Shown piece by piece: positions 1 through 6,001 of a stretch of 6,001 bases of DNA; positions within the stretch are counted from its first letter, which is position 1, and the number at the start of each line of letters is the position of its first letter. The notes beneath the pieces are model-generated. The model searched no databases, was not told where the DNA came from, and was given only the letters and a program-made list of their open reading frames with translations. A program made the translations under genes and the position numbers. This stretch comes from Phycisphaerae bacterium (lineage in GTDB: Bacteria; Planctomycetota; Phycisphaerae; UBA1845; UTPLA1), in assembly GCA_029259995.1 (NCBI GenBank), contig JAJDEC010000550.1, positions 1 to 6,001 on the forward strand, in the 5' to 3' direction.

Positions 1-1505
1 AGAGGCCCCAGAATCACATCGCCGGACGCCGTCACGTTCTGGTCAATGCTGACATAGGAACCCGAGATCCCGCGAAGGATTCGAAGCGTTCCCGAAACGT
101 CCCTCGCAATGTTCACGAAGCTGTCCAGCACGCCGCTTGCGGCGACGGTTCCCGACACGCTTCCGCCGATCGTGATGTTGCCGTTGTCGACCATGCCCGT
201 CGTCACGGAACCGCTGACGTCATCGAAGATCTCGATCGTTCCGCCGTTGACAGCCCCCGACGTGATTTCGCCCGTTACGTTGTGATCGACCTGCACGAGG
301 CCCTTGATCGATCCGCCGACCTTGATCCGCCCGTCAACGTCGCCGCCGAAGCCCGTCACGCTGTGGACGATGATGCTCCCCGTGTCGCCGATATCGCCGC
401 CGATGTTGAACAGGCCATTCTCAAGCAAGGGTCCGACGCGCACCCACAATTGGCCGTCCATGTCGCCCTTGATATTGACGGTTCCGTCGATGTTGGAAAA
501 CTCCGCCTCGACGGCGCTGAACGGCGCCATGTATTTGAATGACGCCGTGCCCGTGAACGTATTCTCGGCCAACGTCGAGACCCAGACATGCCCCGAGCCG
601 GTCACAACGCCGCCATTGACGATGCTGCCGGCGCCACCGCCGCCCAATTCGAGAAAACTCTCGACGTCATTGTCCATCAGATCGATTATCCCCGTCGCCC
701 CCAACTGCCCGGCCATGAAGACGGCGCAATCCGCCGGTACGCCGTTGCCGAGATTCAACCTCCCGTTGAATTCCGTCGGCGCGCTGAATCCGTTCTCGGC
801 CAGATGAATCGACGACCCGCTCATCGCGCTCACGTCGATCGTTGAAAACTGTGACGTCGATCCGCCAATGCTCAGGGCAGCGTCCACGATTCCCTTGGTG
901 AATGAGATGTCTCCCGACTGATCGCCGCCAATCGTCAGCCAGCCGTCGACCAGTTGATGCCCGCTGATGTCGCCTGCGAGGTTGCCGGCCACGAAAATCT
1001 GCCCCGTCACTTCGCCGCCGACGCCGAACGCGCTGCGCTGGACTTTCAGCCCTTCGAGATCGCCGCCGATATGACAGCCACGGAAACTCGATCGAACCGC
1101 CGCAAGGGAAGACGTCAGATTAATCAGCCCCATGTTCGCAACGGCCGCATCAAATCCGTTGTTCAACGTAACACCGAAATTCGCAACGGACGATGTCGGA
1201 TCGATGTCGAGGCTGATCAAGTCGCCCGGCGTTTGTGATTGAATATTCGTGACGACGATGTTCCATCCGGCGTCACCGGTGATCAGTGTCACTGTTGGAC
1301 TGAAATCATCGAGAAACTCAAACTCGAAATCCACGCCGTCGATCGGATCCGTCGGCTGGCTCCAGCTGAGGCAGACTTCCGTTTCGTTGCCTCCGTTTGT
1401 TACGCAGGTATCGGCACGAGTCGATCGTATCGACGTCACGAAAACGACCAGCAGAATCGCAGACAGTCTCAATGCGGACCCTGCAAATGCAATCAATCGA
1501 AACAT
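1..1505 (-). CDS. Exported Gly/Val/Ile-rich repeat protein, probable beta-solenoid (3' end cut by window)
   Basis: An uninterrupted frame of 501 codons runs from the ATG at 1505 to the window edge, so the C-terminus is missing. The start is supported by a strong Shine-Dalgarno sequence at the right distance and by a signal peptide directly after it: an n-region with Arg3 and Arg13, a hydrophobic core at about residues 14-26 and a likely signal peptidase I site after Ala31 (TRA|D). Residues 32-140 form a non-repetitive head with Cys34 and Cys45, which could form a disulfide. From about residue 141 the protein is built of short motifs of the IGGD/SG type (for example near residues 146, 192, 212, 368, 387, 397 and 447), with almost no charged clusters. 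This looks like a secreted or cell-surface beta-solenoid, perhaps structural or adhesive; I recognise no enzyme motif and cannot name a family. A C-terminal sorting or anchoring signal, if any, lies outside the window. The long gap upstream suggests its own transcription unit. Confidence 0.85.
   Translation of the reverse strand, partial: MFRLIAFAGSALRLSAILLVVFVTSIRSTRADTCVTNGGNETEVCLSWSQPTDPIDGVDFEFEFLDDFSPTVTLITGDAGWNIVVTNIQSQTPGDLISLDIDPTSSVANFGVTLNNGFDAAVANMGLINLTSSLAAVRSSFRGCHIGGDLEGLKVQRSAFGVGGEVTGQIFVAGNLAGDISGHQLVDGWLTIGGDQSGDISFTKGIVDAALSIGGSTSQFSTIDVSAMSGSSIHLAENGFSAPTEFNGRLNLGNGVPADCAVFMAGQLGATGIIDLMDNDVESFLELGGGGAGSIVNGGVVTGSGHVWVSTLAENTFTGTASFKYMAPFSAVEAEFSNIDGTVNIKGDMDGQLWVRVGPLLENGLFNIGGDIGDTGSIIVHSVTGFGGDVDGRIKVGGSIKGLVQVDHNVTGEITSGAVNGGTIEIFDDVSGSVTTGMVDNGNITIGGSVSGTVAASGVLDSFVNIARDVSGTLRILRGISGSYVSIDQNVTASGDVILGP
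6..365 (-). repeat. Decapeptide (30-bp) coding repeat within the exported protein
   Basis: This stretch encodes residues 381-500. Written in rows of ten residues, the columns align for most rows: Gly at row position 2, Val/Ile/Leu at 4 and 6, Gly/Asp/Arg around 8-9 and Val/Ile at 10. Example rows are DGRIKVGGSI (391-400), NGNITIGGSV (441-450), DSFVNIARDV (461-470) and SGTLRILRGI (471-480). The best-matching rows often alternate (421, 441, 461), giving a 20-residue super-period. The DNA copies are diverged, so this is an old protein-level repeat, not a recent tandem DNA expansion. The register is looser before residue 381 and has slipped by one residue in the last row. It may continue past position 1. 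Confidence 0.7.
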
Positions 1506-1510
1506 TGTCT

Positions 1511-1518
1511 CTCCTCCC
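1511..1518 (-). promoter_or_regulatory. Strong Shine-Dalgarno sequence of the exported protein
   Basis: On the minus strand this reads GGGAGGAG. The GGAGG core ends seven bases before the ATG at 1505, near-ideal spacing. It decides the start of the exported protein and contrasts with the weak sites in front of the coupled genes upstream. Confidence 0.8.
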
Positions 1519-1770
1519 TTTGTCCGCGCATTCCGCGCAAGACCGTTGGATGTGCCCCCTTCCAATCGAATGCCGCACCTCGCCCTGTCGAAGCACAGCG
1601 ATACAAACGCGCGACCGACGAATTCGCGTGAGATCGCGCGCTGAGGATTATGCAATTCCAACGAATCGGATGCTACTTGAAAGTCTGTGATCGGCGCCAA
1701 ACACGAAATTAACGAATCGAAATCTTCACGAGGCTTGAAGTGAACTACCGCACGTATGTCATTCGTACGC

Positions 1771-1790
1771 GGTCAAGACCGGGCTTGTCC
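1771..1790 (-). terminator. Weak hairpin after the 116-residue gene, possible transcript end
   Basis: About 30 bases after the stop of the small acidic protein an imperfect inverted repeat can form a 7-position stem (GGACAAG with CTTGACC, one A-A mismatch) around a 6-base loop. No run of T follows on the minus strand, so it is not a typical intrinsic terminator. It could protect an RNA end or be chance. A second small stem (1753-1769) lies just beyond it. Confidence 0.2.
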
Positions 1791-1819
1791 GCATTTCAGA
1801 AGAAAGCAATCGATGCCGA

Positions 1820-2170
1820 TCAACTTGCGGAACGCTCATCGTCTGCAGGCCGAATACTCGCCGACGGCTTCGCCTCATTCTCGACGCGCTGCGCAACGTG
1901 ATCGTAGATCGTCGCCAGAAGCCCCAGAAACGGAAACCCCTTGCGGACAAACGGCGGCGGACCGAGTCGTTTCAACGCGGGCTCGACGACATCCAATGCA
2001 TGATCCGTCAGCGCGCCGAGATCTTCACGAGCGGAGTAGAAGACTGCCGGATCGTCGACAACGATCGAAATCACCTCGTCAGTCTCCGCCTCCATGGCAG
2101 CCTCAGTCTCGACATCCGTCACTTCGTCCGTCGACGGAAAATCAGCGTCCTGTAAGTCAAATTCGTTCAT
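1820..2170 (-). CDS. Small protein of unknown function with acidic N-terminal half, coupled to SNF2 ATPase
   Basis: This gene encodes 116 residues. I chose the ATG at 2170 because it overlaps the SNF2 stop codon as ATGA, a classic coupled arrangement; the same frame is open further upstream, but that would run deep into the SNF2 gene. The visible Shine-Dalgarno sequence is weak (GAAGAAG, rather far upstream), which fits coupling. Residues 1-47 contain 15 Asp/Glu and no Lys or Arg. Residues 50-98 look like a folded, mostly helical domain with the block LGPPPFVRKGFPFLG at 69-83, followed by YDHVAQRVE at 89-97. The tail is short and polar. There is no signal peptide, membrane segment or Cys/His metal site. 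I do not recognise the family. From context it may be an accessory or regulatory partner of the SNF2 ATPase; the acidic part could act as a nucleic-acid mimic or contact a basic surface, but that is inference only. Confidence 0.75.
   Translation of the reverse strand: MNEFDLQDADFPSTDEVTDVETEAAMEAETDEVISIVVDDPAVFYSAREDLGALTDHALDVVEPALKRLGPPPFVRKGFPFLGLLATIYDHVAQRVENEAKPSASIRPADDERSAS
2167..2170 (-). promoter_or_regulatory. ATGA stop/start overlap between SNF2 and the small acidic protein
   Basis: The SNF2 reading frame ends GAA-TGA, and the bases ATGA hold both the next start and this stop. With no strong ribosome binding site for the second gene, ribosomes finishing SNF2 probably re-initiate here, which would tie the amounts of the two proteins together. 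Confidence 0.65.
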
Positions 2171-5100
2171 TCGTCTGCGATCGCTTCTTCTGAGAGTGTC
2201 AGGTAGTCGCGCAATTCCGTCGTGGAGAGATTCGTCAACCAGTCGTCCCCGCTGCCGACGATCTGCTCCGTCAGCGCCGATTTCTCCTGCAGGAGCTTGT
2301 CGATTCGATCCTCGACGGTCCCGATGCAGACGAATTTGTGCACCTGCACGCGTCGCGTCTGACCGATTCGATGCGCCCGATCCGTCGCCTGATTCTCGAC
2401 AGCGGGATTCCACCAGCGATCGAAATGGAAGACGTGATTTGCCCGGGTCAGGTTCAGACCGAACCCACCGGCCCGCAGCGACAGGAGAAAGATCGGCGTC
2501 TTCTGATCCCCTTCCTGAAACACGTCAACCATCTTGTCGCGCTGCTTCGACGTCGAGCCGCCGTGCATGAAAGGCACGTCAATGCCGAGCCGCGACTTGA
2601 ACATCCGCGAAAGCAGATTGCCCATCTCGCGATACTGCGTGAACACGAGTGCCGCGTCGCCCTCTTCGATCACTTCCTCCAGCATTTCAACGATGCGTTC
2701 GCACTTTCCGCTGCGCCCGTCCAGGCCGCGACCGTCGTCGTTGTAGTGCGCCGGATGATTGCAGACCTGCTTCAGTCGCGTCAGCGTCGTCAGGATCAGG
2801 CCGCGCCGGCGAATCCCGTCGGCGCCCTCGATCGCCGTCAGCATCTGGTCGACGACGCGTCGATAGAGCGACGCCTGCTCCGCCATCAGATTGCAATAGA
2901 CCGGCATCTCCATCTTTTCCGGCAGATCGCATTCAACCGAAGGATCGCTCTTCAATCGACGAAGCAGGAATGGCCGAATCAACCGCCGCAAGTCGGCCGC
3001 CTTCTGCCGATCGCCCATCCGCTCGATCGGTACCGCAAACCGCTCACGAAATCGCCCCGCCGAACCAAGCAGGCCCGGATTGAGCATTTCCATGATCGAC
3101 CAGAGCTCGGACAGATGATTCTCAAGCGGCGTGCCCGTCAGCGCCAGCTTGTGCGGCGCCGACAACTTGCGAACGGCAATCGTCTGGTTCGCACTGGGGT
3201 TCTTGATCTTCTGGGCTTCGTCCAGGGCGATGCGATACCAGTCAACCTTCTGCAGGATTTCCGCGTCGCGATGCGCCAATCCGTAGGTCGTGATAATGAC
3301 GTCGCTCTTCGCCGCCGTCGAAACGAACGTATCACCCGACAATCGCTCCGGTCCGTGATGCACGAGCGTCTTGAGCGACTTGCCGAATCGCTTGATTTCG
3401 CGATTCCAGTTGCCCACGACGGACATCGGGACGAACAACAACGTCGGACCGACGTCGAAGCCCATTTCGCGTTCATGAAGCAGCAACGCGATTAACTGAA
3501 TCGTCTTACCCAGACCCATGTCGTCGGCGAGACAGCCGCCGATCCCGAGTCGCCGCAGAAACGTCAGCCATGACAGACCGCGCAACTGGTACGGCCGCAA
3601 TTCGCCCGCGAACCCCTCGGGCTGACGAACGTCCGCGACATGCTCATTCGGTAGGCCGTCCAGGAGCCGCGCCACCCAGTCCGCGCCCGTCATGCCGATG
3701 ATCGGCAATCCCGTGTCGACTTCCTCGGCGCCCGCCGAAATGCGCATCGCTTCGATCAGGTTCATGCTCCCACGCGGCTGCTTGCGCATGAACGCCAGCG
3801 CCCGTCGGGCCGCCTCCTGATCCAATTCCATCCATTCGCCGTGAATTCGAACCAGCGAAGACTGATCCTCGACGAGTTTTTCGAACTCGCCCAGCGACAG
3901 ATGTTGATCGCCGACCGCCACGCGCCAGTCGAAATCGATGACGCTGTTCAATCCAAAATTGTCGAGCGACAGATCGGACGACATCGCGCCCACACCTCGA
4001 TCCCGAGGCGTGACATGCAATTCCATGCCCAGCCGTCTCTCGCCCATGTCGGCCCAGTCGGGCAGACGCACGGCGAATCCCTGCGACTCCAGCAACGGCG
4101 TCGCCTCGCGAACAAATCCCAGGGCTTCGTTGGCCGTCAGATCGATTCCCGATGGAACGCTTCGACGAAACGCCCGCTCGATGGGCGCGAAACTGCCGGC
4201 TGCGCGGCGAAGCTCGCGCGCGACGTGCTCGCGCCGATTGACGAGATGCCGTCGAATAATCGAAGGTCCGTTCCCGCTGTCTTCCCACAAGCCCGCGATC
4301 TCAAGATCGCGAAGCGTCACCGGATCGCGAAGACCAAAACTCAGCCGCCACAACCGATCGCGATCGAGGTCCTCAACGTCTTCCGGATCTCGAAGCGTGA
4401 ACACGATTTCTGGCACGGACCCCGCTTCGCCGCTCTGGCCTTCGAGCGATCCCATCCAGCCGCGCACCTGGGAGACAGTCGCATCGATCTCCGGCGCATC
4501 GTCGTCGGTCGGCCAACGGAGCGGCTCCTTGTAACCGAGCAACGACGCAAGCCAGCACATGTCCCAATCGCCTTCTTTGACGGCGCGATCGTGGAATTGT
4601 TTGAAGAATTCGTCCCCTGCGACGGCCCTCAGCACCAGGGACTCTGCCGTCTCCGTCAGAAACGAATCGACGAGCATCGTCGTCTGCACGGCCGCGTCTC
4701 CGCGATCGAGCGCCGCCAATGAGACGGGCGGCATCGCCGAAGCCATGCGTTCCAACCATTGCAGTTCCGTCGGGCTGTCGACATACACCCGCCAACGCCC
4801 CGTGATGTGATTGCTGTCCACGATGTCGAGATCCGGCGCGAACTGCCTTCGCGTCAGCAATGAGCACACGTAGTCCGCAAGCAATGACCAGTATCGAATC
4901 GAATCGCCGACCCGACGATCGTCCCGTCGCCCGAGACTCGTCAGAAAATCCAGCGCATCCGCCGCGTCGAGACGCAGGCAGGGAACCTCCTGACCGTTTT
5001 CTCGCTCTGGCAGGCGCAGGGAAATGACGCTCTCGTCCGCCGCCGACGCCAGCAGACCATCCGGAGATACCTCTCCCGCCTCGGCGTGAAGCTCGGCAAT

Positions 5101-5328
5101 GGAGAGGAATCGTTCGTCGCCCGATGCATCCGAACGATCCTCCGTCGAGGATTTGTCCGTCTCCGAATTCAATGACGAATGACGCGGCGAGAGACCGATT
5201 TCGCCCCAGACCAGCAGCGCCGGCGGATTCCACACGGCGTGAAGGCGCGGTTCGGACCGATGCGATCCGACGACGGTCTCACTTTCGACTTGTTCCTGAT
5301 TGGCTTGCAGATGTCCCCCGATGCTCAC
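2167..5328 (-). CDS. Bacterial SNF2/SWI2-family DNA-dependent ATPase (helicase superfamily 2)
   Basis: This 1053-residue protein has the complete SNF2 motor in its C-terminal half. Motifs seen are LRPYQLRGLSWL (577-588), Walker A DDMGLGKT (602-609), LLFVPMSVVGNW (630-641), Walker B DEAQ (703-706), LTGTPLENHLSELW (730-743), VFTQYR (895-900), SLRAGGFGLNL (950-960) and DRAHRIGQ (983-990). All key residues are present, so an active ATP-driven DNA translocase is expected; such proteins remodel protein-DNA complexes and generally do not unwind strands. The N-terminus (HAVWNPPALLVWGE, 30-43) and roughly residues 380-545 resemble the domain that precedes the motor in the bacterial SNF2 subfamily (SNF2-associated, DUF3670-like). 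Residues 44-75 are a polar linker. No SWIM-type CxC zinc finger is present in the protein or in the adjacent genes. The start is GTG at 5328, overlapping the upstream stop as GTGA; a homologous-looking N-terminal motif begins soon after it. The specific role (transcription, repair or phage defence) cannot be told from sequence. Confidence 0.95.
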   Translation of the reverse strand: MSIGGHLQANQEQVESETVVGSHRSEPRLHAVWNPPALLVWGEIGLSPRHSSLNSETDKSSTEDRSDASGDERFLSIAELHAEAGEVSPDGLLASAADESVISLRLPERENGQEVPCLRLDAADALDFLTSLGRRDDRRVGDSIRYWSLLADYVCSLLTRRQFAPDLDIVDSNHITGRWRVYVDSPTELQWLERMASAMPPVSLAALDRGDAAVQTTMLVDSFLTETAESLVLRAVAGDEFFKQFHDRAVKEGDWDMCWLASLLGYKEPLRWPTDDDAPEIDATVSQVRGWMGSLEGQSGEAGSVPEIVFTLRDPEDVEDLDRDRLWRLSFGLRDPVTLRDLEIAGLWEDSGNGPSIIRRHLVNRREHVARELRRAAGSFAPIERAFRRSVPSGIDLTANEALGFVREATPLLESQGFAVRLPDWADMGERRLGMELHVTPRDRGVGAMSSDLSLDNFGLNSVIDFDWRVAVGDQHLSLGEFEKLVEDQSSLVRIHGEWMELDQEAARRALAFMRKQPRGSMNLIEAMRISAGAEEVDTGLPIIGMTGADWVARLLDGLPNEHVADVRQPEGFAGELRPYQLRGLSWLTFLRRLGIGGCLADDMGLGKTIQLIALLLHEREMGFDVGPTLLFVPMSVVGNWNREIKRFGKSLKTLVHHGPERLSGDTFVSTAAKSDVIITTYGLAHRDAEILQKVDWYRIALDEAQKIKNPSANQTIAVRKLSAPHKLALTGTPLENHLSELWSIMEMLNPGLLGSAGRFRERFAVPIERMGDRQKAADLRRLIRPFLLRRLKSDPSVECDLPEKMEMPVYCNLMAEQASLYRRVVDQMLTAIEGADGIRRRGLILTTLTRLKQVCNHPAHYNDDGRGLDGRSGKCERIVEMLEEVIEEGDAALVFTQYREMGNLLSRMFKSRLGIDVPFMHGGSTSKQRDKMVDVFQEGDQKTPIFLLSLRAGGFGLNLTRANHVFHFDRWWNPAVENQATDRAHRIGQTRRVQVHKFVCIGTVEDRIDKLLQEKSALTEQIVGSGDDWLTNLSTTELRDYLTLSEEAIADE
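5325..5328 (-). promoter_or_regulatory. GTGA stop/start overlap between transporter and SNF2
   Basis: The transporter ends CTG-TGA and the SNF2 gene begins GTG-AGC in the shared bases GTGA. The upstream stretch (ACGAGAGCAC) has only a poor Shine-Dalgarno match, so SNF2 translation probably depends on re-initiation. This overlap is also the reason to accept the GTG start. Confidence 0.55.
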
Positions 5329-6001
5329 AGCGCGTGCTCTCGTTGCGGGTCGATTTTCAGAAACTTGGAAAGATAATGCACACCGACGTAGAACGGAACC
5401 GTGTCGAGCAGCGCGGCGACCATTTTGAAAACGTAGCCGGACGCGATAAACGTCATTAGCTGCGGAAAAATCGCCTTTTCTTCGTTAACAGGAAGCGCAT
5501 GTGCATAATAGTGAGTTATTAAAATCACAGCCGTCGTGTCCACAATCTGGCTGATCAGCGTCGATCCGTTGTTTCGAAGCCACAAATGCTTGCCCTTCGT
5601 CAACCGCTTCCAGAAGTGAAATACGTGCACGTCGCAGAATTGCGCCGCCAGATACGCGATCATCGACGCTGTGACCGCCCCGAACGCCAGCTTCTTCACT
5701 TCGAAGAAAACCGGAAGCCGTCCGGCCGCATCTCGAACAACTTCCCCCGTTGACGAATCCATCCCCGAACCTGGAAGCGCCGACCCCAGCCACAGGATGA
5801 AAACCACCCAGATATTCAGCAGCAACCCGATCCACACGACGAAATTCGCCCGACGCCGACCATACAACTCGCTGATGAAATCCGTGCACAGAAACGTCAT
5901 CGGATACGGCAACACGCCGACCGCGACCATGAACGGGACTTTCCAGCCGAAAATCGTGAACGAGAAATCGATGAACCGCGTGATGCCGAGAATGTTCAGC
6001 A
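5325..6001 (-). CDS. yhhQ: Queuosine precursor transporter, YhhQ (VUT/COG1738) family, N-terminus cut by window
   Basis: The last 224 residues are visible; the frame is open to the window edge, and the ATG at 5930 is internal because the preceding 23 codons (from LNILGITRF) read as the usual family start region. E. coli YhhQ is about 220 residues, so only a short N-terminal piece is missing. Family signatures, numbered from the first visible residue, are PYPMTFLCTDFISELYG (31-47), QFCDVHVFHFW (120-130), LWLRNN (139-144) and SQIVDT (150-155). About five or six hydrophobic membrane spans are visible, with a polar loop at about 72-100. YhhQ of E. coli imports the 7-deazaguanine bases preQ0 and preQ1 for the tRNA wobble modification queuosine; whether this protein takes preQ0, preQ1, queuine or queuosine cannot be read from sequence. 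It sits in the inner membrane. It is the first visible gene of the putative operon with SNF2; no preQ1 riboswitch can be looked for because the leader lies outside the window. Confidence 0.93.
   Translation of the reverse strand, partial: LNILGITRFIDFSFTIFGWKVPFMVAVGVLPYPMTFLCTDFISELYGRRRANFVVWIGLLLNIWVVFILWLGSALPGSGMDSSTGEVVRDAAGRLPVFFEVKKLAFGAVTASMIAYLAAQFCDVHVFHFWKRLTKGKHLWLRNNGSTLISQIVDTTAVILITHYYAHALPVNEEKAIFPQLMTFIASGYVFKMVAALLDTVPFYVGVHYLSKFLKIDPQREHAL

Larger units (their letters stand above)
1506..1819. other. Intergenic gap without a recognisable gene
   Basis: This 314-base gap separates the stop of the 116-residue protein from the start of the exported protein and should hold the end of one transcript and the promoter of the next. 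I see no credible gene in it. The best -10-like element on the minus strand is CATAAT at 1647-1652 (five of six matches), but it has no matching -35 box about 17 bases upstream. The 9-mer AACGAATCG occurs twice on the plus strand (1660-1668 and 1711-1719), 51 bases apart. Two short hairpins lie at 1753-1769 and 1771-1790. None of these is strong enough to assign a function. Confidence 0.6.

Noticed and set aside
304..807. Overlapping plus-strand frames opposite the exported protein
   Set aside because: The Pro/Ser/Thr-rich products are the reverse reading of Gly/Asp/Val repeats. The minus-strand frame has a signal peptide, ribosome binding site and regular repeats.
1647..1652. CATAAT as the -10 box of the exported protein gene
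   Set aside because: No acceptable -35 hexamer is found 16-18 bases upstream and it would leave a leader of about 140 bases. Kept only as a remark on the gap.
1756..2193. 145-codon plus-strand frame over the small acidic gene
   Set aside because: Its product is Arg/Ser/Pro-rich without a domain. The minus-strand frame is coupled to SNF2 and has a domain-like composition.
1820..2413. 197-residue version of the small acidic protein with an upstream start
   Set aside because: It would overlap the SNF2 motor coding sequence by about 250 bases, and the added part is Arg/Gly-rich shadow. The ATG at 2170 in an ATGA overlap is far more plausible.
2338..3495. 385-codon open frame on the plus strand opposite the SNF2 motor
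   Set aside because: It lies antisense to conserved helicase motifs. Its translation is Arg/His/Gln-rich without recognisable domains, as expected from reading a high-G+C gene backwards.
3841..4722. 293-codon open frame on the plus strand opposite the SNF2 N-terminal half
   Set aside because: It is wholly antisense to the SNF2 frame, has an Arg/His-rich low-information product and no ribosome binding site I can see.
5325..5930. Start of the transporter at the ATG at 5930
   Set aside because: The frame stays open upstream and encodes a family-like segment (LNILGITRF and FTIFGWKVPF), so this Met is internal and the real start is outside the window.
1..6001. Defence island, CRISPR array, transposon ends or prophage genes
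   Set aside because: No direct-repeat/spacer pattern, transposase, integrase or terminal inverted repeats are visible. The SNF2 ATPase alone does not establish a defence system.

Overview
All four protein-coding genes in this window lie on the minus strand, so transcription runs from position 6001 towards position 1. By eye the G+C content is in the high fifties per cent, with many CGA, TCG and GCG codons. The style (a long exported repeat protein plus a large SNF2-type ATPase) would fit an uncultured Planctomycetota or similar environmental bacterium. That placement is an impression; no marker gene here fixes the taxon.

Right part (1820-6001): three genes run head to tail with 4-base overlaps and look like one operon. 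First is a queuosine-precursor transporter of the YhhQ family (5325-6001, N-terminus cut by the window edge). Its TGA overlaps a GTG start (GTGA) for a 1053-residue bacterial SNF2/SWI2 DNA-dependent ATPase (2167-5328). The TGA of that gene overlaps an ATG start (ATGA) for a 116-residue protein with a strongly acidic N-terminal half (1820-2170), which I do not recognise. The SNF2 protein carries all the expected helicase motifs and is probably active. The last two genes are the likelier functional pair; the transporter may be only a transcriptional neighbour.

Middle (1506-1819): a 314-base gap with no gene. It holds weak hairpins and a good Shine-Dalgarno sequence for the next gene, but no convincing promoter or terminator.

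Left part (1-1505): the first 501 codons of an exported protein whose 3' end lies beyond the window. It has a signal peptide, a short cysteine-containing head and then a long Gly/Val/Ile/Asp-rich repeat region. From residue 381 onward the repeats fall into an almost exact 10-residue register with consensus near sGxIxIGGDV and often a 20-residue super-period, suggesting a beta-solenoid. This decapeptide repeat and the acidic partner-like protein after SNF2 are the two most interesting things here. I see no CRISPR array, mobile element, tRNA or rRNA.
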